The position numbers and the translations under genes were made by a program. Below the pieces are notes generated by a model, which was given only the letters and a program-made list of their open reading frames with translations, ran no database searches and was not told where the DNA came from. From Bradyrhizobium liaoningense (GTDB lineage: Bacteria; Pseudomonadota; Alphaproteobacteria; Rhizobiales; Xanthobacteraceae): a DNA stretch of 64,000 nucleotides. How positions within the stretch are numbered: the first letter of the stretch is position 1; every line of letters begins with the position of its first letter. Location: assembly GCF_018130825.1 (NCBI RefSeq), contig NZ_JAFCJS010000006.1, positions 124,001 through 188,000 on the forward strand, written 5' to 3'. Below, in pieces: positions 33,221 through 40,825 of this stretch.

Positions 33221-34609
33221 TTACTTCACCGCGAGCCGCAAGAAGCTCATGACGCTGCCGAGCGCGGCAAAGCCCGCGCCGAGGGCCAGCGCGACGGTTG
33301 CGCCGTCGTGACCGGCAAGCGCGAAGCAGAGCGCGGCAAGCGCCGCGCCCGTGGTCTGGCCGGTCAGGCGCGCGGTGGCGACGATGCCGGAGGCGCTGCC
33401 GCTGCGATGGGGCGGAGCGCTCGACATCACCGCCTTCATGTTTGGCGCCTGGAAGAAGCCGAATCCCATGCCGCAGATCACCATCCGCCAGATGATGTCG
33501 GGGATGGCGGGGTTGGACGGAAGCATCGCGAGCAAGGCCATGCCCAGGCCAAGCAGCACGAGGCCGATGCCGCCGAGCAGGCCGACGGCATGGCGGTCGG
33601 AGAGACGGCCTGCGATCGGCGCCATGATGCCGACCACCAGCGGCCATGGCGTCATGAAGAAGCCGGTCTCGACCTGGGAGCGCCCGAGCACGTCCTCGAA
33701 ATAGAACGGCAGCGAGACGAAGGCGAGGCCCTGCACGGCGAAGGAGCACACCGCGGTCGCCGCCGACAGCGCGAACATGGGACGGCTGAACAGGTCGATC
33801 GGCAGCATCGGCGCGGGATGGTCGGCATGGCGACGCGTCAGGATGAAGCCGAACGCGATGCCCGCGACCAGCTCGATGCCGACGATGACCGGCGACAGAT
33901 TGTGCGCGGCGCTGCCGATGCCGGTGATGAACAGGCCGAGGCAGGCCGACGCCAGGATCGCGCCGAGGAAGTCAAAGCCGTGATCGGCGCGCGGCGTCTT
34001 CGGCAGCATCGCAAAGCCGATGCCGATCGCGACCAGGCCGAACGGGATGTTGACCGCGAACAGCCACGGCCACGGGCCGAGTGCGAGGATGGCGGAGGCG
34101 ATCGAGGGGCCGAAGGTGAAGGCGGTCGCGACCACGAGCGCGTTGTGACCGAAACCGCGGCCCAGCATCCTGCCGGGATAGACGAAGCGCACCAGCGCGG
34201 TGTTGACGCTCATGATGCCGCTGGCGCCGAGGCCTTGCAGCGTGCGCGCGACCAGCAGGCTGTCCAGCGACCACGCCACCGCGCAGAACAGCGAGGCGAT
34301 GGTGAACAGGATCAGGCCGCCGAGATAGATGCGCTGATGCCCGACGATCTCGCCGAGCGCCCCGAGCGGCAGCAGCGTCGCCACCAGCGCGATCTGGTAG
34401 ACGTTGACCACCCAGACCGACTGCTCCGGCGTGACATGCAGGTCGGCGGCAATGGCGGGCAGGGCGATGTTGGCGATCGCGGTGTCGAGCGAGGCCATCG
34501 CCAGCGCGGTGAAGATCGCGGTAATCGCCCAGCGCCGCTGCGCAGCCGGAAGGCCGTCGGCGGTGATGTGGTCGGGCTCGCGCGCTGCGGCAGGTAACGT
34601 GATTGTCAT
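33221..34609 (-). CDS. MFS exporter, DHA2 (14-helix) type
   Basis: This is a 462-residue integral membrane protein with many hydrophobic segments. The opening ALAMASLDTAIANIALPAIA and VWVVNVYQIALVATLLPLGALGEIVGHQR (split here only in reading) are typical of EmrB/QacA-type drug:proton antiporters. The family exports hydrophobic compounds or peptide antibiotics. The stop is only 5 bases from the convergent DUF4070 gene. As the only exporter near the peptide cluster it is a candidate to release its product, but it is on the opposite strand. There is no EmrA-like partner. The start at 34609 has only a weak ribosome binding site. Confidence 0.85.
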   Translation of the reverse strand: MTITLPAAAREPDHITADGLPAAQRRWAITAIFTALAMASLDTAIANIALPAIAADLHVTPEQSVWVVNVYQIALVATLLPLGALGEIVGHQRIYLGGLILFTIASLFCAVAWSLDSLLVARTLQGLGASGIMSVNTALVRFVYPGRMLGRGFGHNALVVATAFTFGPSIASAILALGPWPWLFAVNIPFGLVAIGIGFAMLPKTPRADHGFDFLGAILASACLGLFITGIGSAAHNLSPVIVGIELVAGIAFGFILTRRHADHPAPMLPIDLFSRPMFALSAATAVCSFAVQGLAFVSLPFYFEDVLGRSQVETGFFMTPWPLVVGIMAPIAGRLSDRHAVGLLGGIGLVLLGLGMALLAMLPSNPAIPDIIWRMVICGMGFGFFQAPNMKAVMSSAPPHRSGSASGIVATARLTGQTTGAALAALCFALAGHDGATVALALGAGFAALGSVMSFLRLAVK

Positions 34610-34781
34610 TGCGTGAGCGCGTTGCTCCGGCGGCGTGGCTAAAACGGACTTTTGGCATGTACTACGCCGAAGGCCGCTGCCACAGGCATATGCTTGCATG
34701 CTGTGTATGCGCGAAGGTGAGGCGATGCGGCTGCGCTCTGGCGTATGATCGCGTCGGCTGCCGCAATGACAGGGAAACGCC

Positions 34782-35843
34782 ATGCAAATCGTCGTTCTGC
34801 CGGGTGACGGCATCGGCCCCGAGATCACGACCGCGACATCGGGCGTGCTGCGCGCGGCCTCCGAACGCTTCCAGCTCAATCTGCGGCTGGAGGAGCATGC
34901 GGTCGGGCATGCGAGCCTGAAGCTATCAGGAACGACCGTGCGGCCCGAACTGCTCGACATCGTCCGCGCCGCCGACGGCCTCATCTTGGGGCCGACCGCG
35001 ACCTTCGACTTCAAGGACGAGGCGCATGGCGAGATCAACCCGTCCAGGCACTTCCGCAAGAACCTCGACCTCTATGCCAATGTCCGGCCCGCGCGCACTT
35101 ATGAGGGGCGGCCCGGCCGGCTCGGCGCGTTCGACCTCGTCGTCGTCCGAGAGAACACCGAAGGTTTTTACGCCGACCGCAACATGGAGCAGGGCAATGG
35201 CGAGATGCTGGTCACGCCCGACGTCGTGATCTCGCTGCGCCGGATCACGCGCCTGTGCTGCGAGCGCATCGCGCACGCCGCCTGCCGCCTCGCGATGAAG
35301 CGGCGCAGGCGTCTCACCATCGTGCACAAGGCCAATGTGCTCAAGATCGGCGACGGCATGTTCCTCGACATCTGCCGCGCGGCGGCGAAGGGCTATCCCG
35401 GTCTCGACGTCGACGACATCCTGGTCGATGCCATGATGGCGCATGTGGTGCGGAGCCCCGATCGCTTCGATGTGATCGTCTCGACCAACATGTTCGGCGA
35501 CATCCTGTCCGATCTCACGGCGGAGCTGTCAGGCAGCCTCGGCCTCGGCGGCTCGCTCAATGTCGGCGACCGCTACGCCATGGCGCAGGCCGCGCACGGC
35601 TCGGCGCCCGACATCGCAGGCCAGGACGTCGCCAATCCGATCTCGCTGATCCTGTCGACGGCCCTGCTGCTGGCCTGGCATGGCGAGAAGACGAGCGCCG
35701 TGCGTTACGAGGAAGCGGCGCGTGCGATCGAGTCGGCGGTAGCCAAGGCGCTTCGTGAGGGCAGGGCGACGCGCGACGTCGGCGGCAGGCTCGGCACCAT
35801 CGCGGCGGGGGCGGCGATCGCGGAGATCCTGCAGGCGGAGTGA
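34782..35843 (+). CDS. Isocitrate/isopropylmalate dehydrogenase family enzyme
   Basis: This is a 353-residue NAD(P)-dependent beta-decarboxylating dehydrogenase. The conserved blocks are VLPGDGIGPEI at the N-terminus, VVRENTEGFYADR (substrate loop), the catalytic Lys in HKANVLKIGDG, and TNMFGDILSDL (Mg2+ Asp residues) with AHGSAPDIAGQ. A 3-isopropylmalate, tartrate/D-malate, homoisocitrate or isocitrate dehydrogenase are all possible. The motif ENTEGFYADR instead of RELTGGIYFG argues against classical LeuB. The gene stands alone, divergent from the MFS exporter gene across a 172-base gap in which I see no clear site. Confidence 0.88.
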   Translation: MQIVVLPGDGIGPEITTATSGVLRAASERFQLNLRLEEHAVGHASLKLSGTTVRPELLDIVRAADGLILGPTATFDFKDEAHGEINPSRHFRKNLDLYANVRPARTYEGRPGRLGAFDLVVVRENTEGFYADRNMEQGNGEMLVTPDVVISLRRITRLCCERIAHAACRLAMKRRRRLTIVHKANVLKIGDGMFLDICRAAAKGYPGLDVDDILVDAMMAHVVRSPDRFDVIVSTNMFGDILSDLTAELSGSLGLGGSLNVGDRYAMAQAAHGSAPDIAGQDVANPISLILSTALLLAWHGEKTSAVRYEEAARAIESAVAKALREGRATRDVGGRLGTIAAGAAIAEILQAE

Positions 35844-36067
35844 GTGCTGCTGAGTTTTTGGAGGACTAAAACAAAAAAGTCGAAAAACAACCCCATGCAC
35901 AGTAGAGCGGCCCTTGATCGATAAGGGATTTTCGCGACGCGTCGCGACGGCATGCGCGGCCGCGATCAAGTTGACCCGTCGGGCAAAACACTGGCAGGAT
36001 GCTATCGTGGCGGATCGCGGCGCGAATGTATCTGCGCCGGCGGCGCGCACTTGCAATGGGTTGACCT

Positions 36068-36421
36068 ATGAAGCCTGAGCCGGATGGCATCAACCTCGCA
36101 GCCAAGCCAAGCGGAACGGGTTGCGTGGAATGCTCGGCTGCAGGCGGGTGGTGGCTGCATCTGCGCCGATGCGTCGAATGCGGTCACATCGGCTGTTGCG
36201 ATGCCTCGCCCAATCAGCACGCATCGAAACACAATGCGGCGACAGGTCATCCGATCATCACGAGCTTCGAGCCGGGCGAACGATGGTTTTACGACTATCG
36301 CACGGGACAGGCTTTCGCCGGCCCGAAGCTTCAAGGCCCGCAATCGCGTCCGTTGGATCAGCCGGTGCCTGGACCCGCCGGGGCGGTGCCTCCGGACTGG
36401 CAAACGCGGCTTCATGAATAG
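36068..36421 (+). CDS. UBP-type zinc finger protein
   Basis: This is a small 117-residue protein. Cys19, Cys22, Cys35, Cys38, Cys43 and His51, His55, His61 (GCVECSAAGG, RRCVECGHIGCCD, HASKHNAATGHP) form the Zn-UBP fold known from eukaryotic deubiquitinases and present as single-domain proteins in many bacteria. Bacterial function is unknown; there is no ubiquitin here, so it may bind a C-terminal peptide or an RNA. The 224-base stretch before it holds no recognisable gene. Confidence 0.85.
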   Translation: MKPEPDGINLAAKPSGTGCVECSAAGGWWLHLRRCVECGHIGCCDASPNQHASKHNAATGHPIITSFEPGERWFYDYRTGQAFAGPKLQGPQSRPLDQPVPGPAGAVPPDWQTRLHE

Positions 36422-36533
36422 GCGGTAGGCGGCACTCCCCGGCGAGGTGGCCCTCTCCGTTGAGCCAGATCAATACTCGCCCCCGCGGCCGCCGGACCTT
36501 TCCATCAGCGCAGCGATGGAAAGGGCGGCCGAC

Positions 36534-37634
36534 ATGCAGACTCTGCTCAGGGAAATCCGGGATACCCCTTTGCTCTGGATGCTGGTGTTCGTGCCGATCG
36601 TGCTGGTGGCCGAGGCGGTGGCCCCGCATTCCCACACGCTGCTGTTCGTGCTGGCCGTGCTTGCCATCGTGCCGCTGGCCGCGCTGCTCAGCCACGCCAC
36701 CGAAGCGGTCGCCGCGAAGACCGGCGATGCCGTGGGCGGACTGCTCAATGCGACGCTCGGCAATCTGACGGAGCTGATCATCGCCATCGCGGCGCTGCAC
36801 GCAGGCCAGTACATGCTGGTGAAGGCCTCGATTGCGGGCGCGATCGTCACCAACGCGGTGTTCATGTTAGGGGCCTGCCTGCTGCTCGGCGGCCTGCGCT
36901 ACCACGTGCAGGAGTACAACCGCGCCGGCGCGCGGCTCTCGTCCGGCCTGCTGCTGATGGCAACCGTCGCCCTGCTTGCGCCGTCCGCAGTCGCCGATCT
37001 CGCGCACCTGCCGCAGGACGGGGGCGTCCTGAACAAGCTCAGCCTCGGCATTTCAGTCCTGCTCATCGTCGTTTACGGGCTCGGCCTGTTGTTCTCGCTC
37101 GGAACGCACAAGGAATTGTTTGCAAGCGCCGATCATGGCGACGACAAGGAGGCGCACTGGCCGATCGGATTAGCCGTCGGCACGCTGCTGGTCGTCACCG
37201 TGCTGGTCGCGCTGGTCAGCGAAATCTTCGTGGAATCGGTGCAGAAGGCGGCGGAGACCTTCGGGATGAGCCCGGCCTTTGTCGGCTTCATCGTCGTCTC
37301 GATGGTCGGCGCCGCCGCCGAGTTCACGGTGGCCTTCGCCGCGGCGCGCAAGGACCGGCTCGACATGGTCGTCGGCATCGCGCTGGGCAGCGCCTCGCAG
37401 ATCGCACTGTTCGTCGCACCCGCGCTGGTGCTGCTCAGCTACGTCGTGGGACCGAAGCCGATGGACCTGCAGTTCTGGCCGGGCGCCGTCACCATGGTGA
37501 TGATTGCAACGGTGACGTCGGCCTTCATCACCACCAGTGGACGCTCGGCCTGGTTCGTCGGCGCCCTGATGATCTTCATCTATGCGGTGTTTGCACTGAC
37601 GCTGTATGTCGTCCCGCCGGCGGGCCAGGGATGA
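36534..37634 (+). CDS. Calcium/proton antiporter (ChaA/CAX type)
   Basis: This is a membrane protein of about 366 residues with 10-11 helices. Two copies of the exchanger signature are visible: GNLTELIIAIAAL in the first half and GAAAEFTVAFAAARKDRLD in the second, each holding the ion-binding Glu. It exports Ca2+ (or Na+) in exchange for protons. I chose the ATG at 36534 because GGAAAGGG lies upstream; in-frame starts at 36516 (ATG) and 36447 (GTG) would add up to 29 residues that look less membrane-like. It follows the zinc finger gene by 112 bases. Confidence 0.9.
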   Translation: MQTLLREIRDTPLLWMLVFVPIVLVAEAVAPHSHTLLFVLAVLAIVPLAALLSHATEAVAAKTGDAVGGLLNATLGNLTELIIAIAALHAGQYMLVKASIAGAIVTNAVFMLGACLLLGGLRYHVQEYNRAGARLSSGLLLMATVALLAPSAVADLAHLPQDGGVLNKLSLGISVLLIVVYGLGLLFSLGTHKELFASADHGDDKEAHWPIGLAVGTLLVVTVLVALVSEIFVESVQKAAETFGMSPAFVGFIVVSMVGAAAEFTVAFAAARKDRLDMVVGIALGSASQIALFVAPALVLLSYVVGPKPMDLQFWPGAVTMVMIATVTSAFITTSGRSAWFVGALMIFIYAVFALTLYVVPPAGQG

Positions 37635-37651
37635 GCTTCGCCGGCCCGCCG
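37618..37651 (+). terminator. Hairpin at the end of the antiporter gene
   Basis: CGGCGGGCC at 37618-37626 and GGCCCGCCG at 37643-37651 form a 9-bp stem that spans the TGA stop. There is no U-tract, so termination would be weak or factor dependent. Confidence 0.4.
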
Positions 37652-37726
37652 ATATGAATTGGCCCATCGGAGAATGGTGGCCCGCGGCAAGCCATCCTCC
37701 GACGCGGCGAATACGCTTTCGCTAAG

Positions 37727-37771
37727 GCATGATCCGGAAAAGTGCGAAGCGGTTTTCCAGAAAAGATCATG
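37727..37771. repeat. Rhizobial dispersed palindrome GCATGATCCGGAAAA
   Basis: CATGATC at 37728-37734 pairs with GATCATG at 37765-37771, with inner GGAAAA/TTTTCC complementarity around GTGCGAAGCGG. This sequence, followed by an AAAGCGCG stem, is a dispersed intergenic element I know from many Bradyrhizobium and Rhizobium genomes. Here it directly adjoins the terminator of the Gly/Tyr-rich protein. Confidence 0.7.
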
Positions 37772-37784
37772 AGAAAACAAAAAC

Positions 37785-37827
37785 CTAAAGCGCGGTGACG
37801 ATCCGTCCAAATCTCATCGCGCTTTAG
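37785..37827 (-). terminator. Rho-independent terminator overlapping the stop of the Gly/Tyr-rich protein
   Basis: CTAAAGCGCG (37785-37794) and CGCGCTTTAG (37818-37827) form a 10-bp stem. Read on the minus strand it is followed by GTTTTTGTTTTC, a good U-tract. The 5' arm includes the TAA of the gene, so the repeat element has been used as its terminator. Confidence 0.7.
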
Positions 37828-38270
37828 TAGGCCCAGTAGCTGCCGGAGGGCGCGCAATAGTCGCTGCCATAATCATAATATGACGCGGCCGGGTAGCCGT
37901 AGCCGTAAGCGGGATAACCGCCATAGTAGCCGCCATAGCTTCCATAATAAGCGCTTCGCGCAATCGCGCCGCCGACGACGGCGCCGGCCAGTCCATAACC
38001 GAGGCCGCGATAACCGTAGCCGCGATAGCCCCAGCCGCGATAACCGTAACCGCCGCGATAACCCCATCCGACGCCGCGATAGCCATAGCCGCCACGCCAG
38101 CCGTAGCCGCCACCCCAGCCGCCAACCCAACGCACTTCCGTCGTGGTCTGATCGACCATCGCTTTCATCGTCGAAAGATGCGTCGGAATCGGCCCGGCCT
38201 GGGCGCCGGTGCCGAGAAGCAGGGCGCTCGCAGCGAGGACGAGGGTACGCAGGGAACTCGAGGAGGTCAT
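37824..38270 (-). CDS. Secreted Gly/Tyr-rich repeat protein
   Basis: This is a 148-residue protein with a signal peptide (LRTLVLAASALLLGTGAQA). The mature part from residue 50 is built from short repeats such as GYGYRG, GWGYRG and GGYYGGYPAY, with a small hydrophobic AGAVVGGAIA segment in the middle. It has one Cys near the end. Low-complexity proteins like this are frequent in Rhizobiales and usually unnamed; they may coat the outer membrane or be structural. The Shine-Dalgarno AAGGAG is 10 bases ahead. A perfect FixK2/FNR box lies 82 bases upstream at a class II position, which predicts induction at low oxygen. Confidence 0.75.
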   Translation of the reverse strand: MTSSSSLRTLVLAASALLLGTGAQAGPIPTHLSTMKAMVDQTTTEVRWVGGWGGGYGWRGGYGYRGVGWGYRGGYGYRGWGYRGYGYRGLGYGLAGAVVGGAIARSAYYGSYGGYYGGYPAYGYGYPAASYYDYGSDYCAPSGSYWAY

Positions 38271-38351
38271 GATCGATCATCTCCTTGGCTGGAGGCGGCG
38301 CGTTCTGCGCGGCCATCGGGCCCATTCCGGTGTGGCGCTGCCGTGGCGGGC

Positions 38352-38365
38352 TTGATCTAGATCAA
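38352..38365. promoter_or_regulatory. FixK2/FNR box TTGATCTAGATCAA
   Basis: A perfect palindrome TTGAT-CTAG-ATCAA, the consensus of FNR/FixK-type regulators. Placed at -41.5, it would give a minus-strand start near 38317, 47 bases before the Gly/Tyr-rich gene, or a plus-strand start near 38400, 200 bases before the ClpX-type zinc finger gene. FixK2 itself is encoded in this window. The rest of the 329-base gap (38271-38599) shows no gene. Confidence 0.75.
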
Positions 38366-38599
38366 GCATATTGGGCATGGCAGCGGGGCGCAGAGGGGCC
38401 GCAAGTCTCGGCTGCAGAGGCGAAAGCGAGGTTTCTTCGGCTCGGCAGACGTTTCGGCTTTGGATCCGTAACCGACCTGCCAAGCGCCTCTCATCAAAGA
38501 CCACGTTTGACCCATCGCCGACATCGGCATGGTTGTATAAGATCATCTCAACCTGCGAACCACCGGGTGACCGAATTCGGCTGGCGGAAGGATCAGAGG

Positions 38600-38812
38600 A
38601 TGGCGAACTTGGAATTAGTTTGCTCCTTTTGTGGAAAGGAGCCGAGAGAAGTTGTTTCCGTCGTCAACGCGGTGTCCGTGAACGTAAAAGGCCAGCAAAC
38701 CGCCGGTACCATTTGCAATGAATGCGTTGAGCTTTGCGTGCAGGTCATCGGTTTGCAAAAGCCGGAGTGGCTTGAGCGACACCGCCAGTTTGTCGCCACG
38801 CTAGGAAAGTGA
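38600..38812 (+). CDS. Stand-alone ClpX-type zinc finger protein
   Basis: This is a 70-residue protein consisting almost only of a C4 zinc finger: C8 and C11 (LVCSFCGKE) plus C39 and C42 (ICNECVELC), the pattern of the N-terminal domain of ClpX. In ClpX this domain binds adaptors and substrates. A free copy could act as an adaptor, a competitor or an anti-protease factor. The start ATG overlaps no other gene and has AAGGAT upstream. An FNR/FixK2 box is 235 bases upstream. Confidence 0.7.
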   Translation: MANLELVCSFCGKEPREVVSVVNAVSVNVKGQQTAGTICNECVELCVQVIGLQKPEWLERHRQFVATLGK

Positions 38813-38896
38813 CGCGCGACGTCAGCTGTTAGCCGGTAGCTGACCTGCCAGGTACTTCTCGTTGAAGATCGTTTGTGACCAGCAGACGTTTAGAGG

Positions 38897-39094
38897 TCAC
38901 CGATCATGATCGCGCCTTTCAACATTGCGGTACAGCGTGATCACAACGATGGCTGGAATTCCCCAGAAGGTTGCTACTAGGAGACCAACAAAACCAAAGG
39001 TGTTCGCGTCTTTGCTCCCACCGAGAAGCAATGTGGCCACTAACACCGATATAGCGACCATTCCAACAAGCTTAGCAAAAGACTTCGCGTTCAC
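38897..39094 (-). CDS. Small membrane protein, hypothetical
   Basis: A 65-residue protein with two predicted membrane helices (LVGMVAISVLVATLLLGG and GFVGLLVATFWGIPAIVVITL) and a charged end (RNVERRDHDR). The start is GTG at 39094 with AAGGA upstream. No family is recognised. It is convergent with the ClpX-type finger gene. Confidence 0.45.
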   Translation of the reverse strand: MNAKSFAKLVGMVAISVLVATLLLGGSKDANTFGFVGLLVATFWGIPAIVVITLYRNVERRDHDR

Positions 39095-39148
39095 GAGCCT
39101 TGATCCTTGATGTGAATGATCACTCTGCCCCTGATGTTAGCCACAGGG

Positions 39149-39240
39149 CCGTAGGATGGGTAGAGCCCTTGCGAAACCCATCACGATTTACGTCGGCTGT
39201 GTCGATGGGTTTCGCTGCGCTCTACCCATCCTACGCGGTG
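39149..39240. repeat. 92-bp palindromic repeat, copy 1
   Basis: The ends CCGTAGGATGGGTAGAG and CTCTACCCATCCTACGCGG are inverted repeats; inner arms GCGAAACCCATC and GATGGGTTTCGC extend the stem, leaving a loop near 39181-39200. Nearly the same element occurs at 39746 and 42477. It has no coding capacity and is a Bradyrhizobium-type dispersed element. Confidence 0.85.
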
Positions 39241-39386
39241 CGCCTATCTTGCAGCTCATCAGCCGGGACGCAGGTGTACCGTGCCGGCGCGTCGCGTCAG
39301 GCGGCGCGCTGACGCCCCTTCCCAGTCTGGAACTTTGCCGACGGTTGGTCGTTCCCGGTGAGCGGGCGCAAATGTAGGCAGAAGCC

Positions 39387-39731
39387 ATGAAATGGATGCT
39401 TGTGGTCCTGGTTGGCGGCGTCTCACCCGTCAATACCGATCTGGTGTTCGACAAGTTCAGTGAATGCCTCGCCGCTGAGGAACAAATGCGACAGCACTAC
39501 GCCGATGCGTTCGACGCGTGGGATCGCATGGCTGCGACGAGAATTGACCGGCGCAGGGACTACAAGAAAGCTCGCGAGACCGAGGCCAAACGGCTGTTGA
39601 GCAACGTGGGGACGTGCGTCCCGCATGGCGGCGGTGATCAGCAGCCCGTCACCTCGCAGCAGCAACCTCCCGCCACACCATCGCAACAGCCTGCTACGCC
39701 ATCCCCGTCGCAGCCGGCGCCGCGAACGTAG
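39387..39731 (+). CDS. Hypothetical protein with Gln/Pro-rich tail
   Basis: This is a 114-residue protein. The first 15 residues are hydrophobic (MKWMLVVLVGG), then a soluble part with two Cys (SECLAAEEQM, GTCVPHGG) and a low-complexity C-terminal tail made of Gln, Pro, Ser and Thr (repeat ATPSQQPATPSPSQP). The N-terminus could be a membrane anchor or a short signal. It lies between two copies of the 92-bp repeat. No family is recognised. Confidence 0.5.
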   Translation: MKWMLVVLVGGVSPVNTDLVFDKFSECLAAEEQMRQHYADAFDAWDRMAATRIDRRRDYKKARETEAKRLLSNVGTCVPHGGGDQQPVTSQQQPPATPSQQPATPSPSQPAPRT

Positions 39732-39745
39732 CAGCAGCCCGTAGC

Positions 39746-39838
39746 CCGTAGGATGGGTAGAGCACTTGCGAAACCCATCACGCTTCATGTCGGATGTTGT
39801 CGATGGGTTTCGCTGCGCTCTGCCCATCCTACGCGGTG
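39746..39838. repeat. 92-bp palindromic repeat, copy 2
   Basis: Same element as at 39149 with a few changes in the loop (CACGCTTCATGTCGGATGTTG) and one mismatch in the outer stem (TGCCCATCC against GGATGGGTA). It starts 14 bases after the stop of the Gln/Pro-rich protein and may serve as its 3' hairpin. No gene is seen in the rest of 39732-39951. Confidence 0.85.
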
Positions 39839-39951
39839 CTGTCTACGGCGGCGCAGCATCCTTGAGACCGCCCGTGCTGCTCCTCGGTAACCACTGGCGG
39901 TTAGTCGAATACGCCATCCGCATCTGCAAATCGGTCTCGAAGAAACGAGCC

Positions 39952-40359
39952 TTAAGCTTTTAGGTCCGTGATCCTCATAATTGCGACCACGTTTCCGTCA
40001 TTGTACGCCTGCTCTTTCGTGTCCTTGTTGCAGGTCCAGACAAAGTTCTTCTTGCCCGTAAAGACCTTTCCCTCCTGATCGAGCCGAAGCTCCCCTTCGG
40101 TGATGTGGCAAACCATGGCATTCATCATCGGGGGGCCCATGGTCTTCGACCCCGGCTGCATGATGACGTCGCGCATCGAGACGGTCTTGAAACCGGGGAT
40201 GAGGGATGGTGTCTCGCCCTCGTATTCACGCACCACCACTCCTGGCCACGGCGTCGTATCCTTGTAGCCCGCGGTTTGAGCGGAGGCGGGCTTCATCACG
40301 GCGGCGGTAGCCGCGGCCAACCCGATTCCCAATGCAGACCTTCGATTGATCTTGCTCAT
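39952..40359 (-). CDS. Tat-exported cupin-like protein
   Basis: This is a 135-residue protein with a twin-arginine signal (NRRSALGIGLAAATAAVMKPASA). The body looks like a small cupin barrel: VSMRDVIMQPGSKT, CHITEGELRL and FVWTCNKDT are strand patterns of the fold, but the usual His-rich metal motif is incomplete (one His, in CHITEGEL). It may bind a ligand in the periplasm rather than act as an enzyme. The Shine-Dalgarno AGGAGA is seen upstream. It stands alone. Confidence 0.65.
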   Translation of the reverse strand: MSKINRRSALGIGLAAATAAVMKPASAQTAGYKDTTPWPGVVVREYEGETPSLIPGFKTVSMRDVIMQPGSKTMGPPMMNAMVCHITEGELRLDQEGKVFTGKKNFVWTCNKDTKEQAYNDGNVVAIMRITDLKA

Positions 40360-40825
40360 CGCTTTCTCCTGAAGTTACTGCAACGCGGCGCCGCAGAAGC
40401 GGCTCACGCATTCTTGGACTGTGAATGGTCATGCGAGACCGAAAAAGGGGCGGTCTCTTAAGGATGCGTACCTGCCGACAGCATTAGTTCTGCTCGTTCG
40501 TCCCGAACGGCGACTTCGGCACATCCCGCTTCAACGGCAACTGCATTCTACGCCACCTGAGGTGCTTGAGAAACAGGCGGTTTCGTCTGAAGACCCGATC
40601 GGCATACCGTCAAGAGCGGAGGACTGCGGCTCCAAGGAATGCCCGGAGTTGGCCTGAGCTGCCGTCGGGATATCAGCTATCAATGGTTCACCGGACCAAG
40701 AGCACGTACTGAGTTCGACTGCCGCTCATGGCCCGTGGCTGACTTTTAGCTCAGAGCGTCGCTGACGCCTCGGGCGCCAGAAGTCGAGGGCCTCATCGTA
40801 ATATTATCGCCAGCCGCCGGTCGCG
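40360..40825. other. Intergenic stretch without a recognisable gene
   Basis: About 460 bases with no supported gene. Short open frames exist but lack ribosome binding sites and typical codon use. No repeat of the families seen elsewhere, and no RNA gene, was recognised. Base composition is less GC-rich around 40440-40560. Confidence 0.5.

Noticed and set aside
37874..38130. Tandem-repeat DNA in the Gly/Tyr-rich gene as a possible CRISPR-like or satellite array
   Set aside because: The repeats are short, irregular and follow codon boundaries (GYGYRG units) in a good reading frame with signal peptide; there are no spacers.
40421..40657. A 78-codon plus-strand frame in the 40360-40825 gap
   Set aside because: Poor start context and no ribosome binding site, atypical composition, no domain. 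Not supported as a gene.
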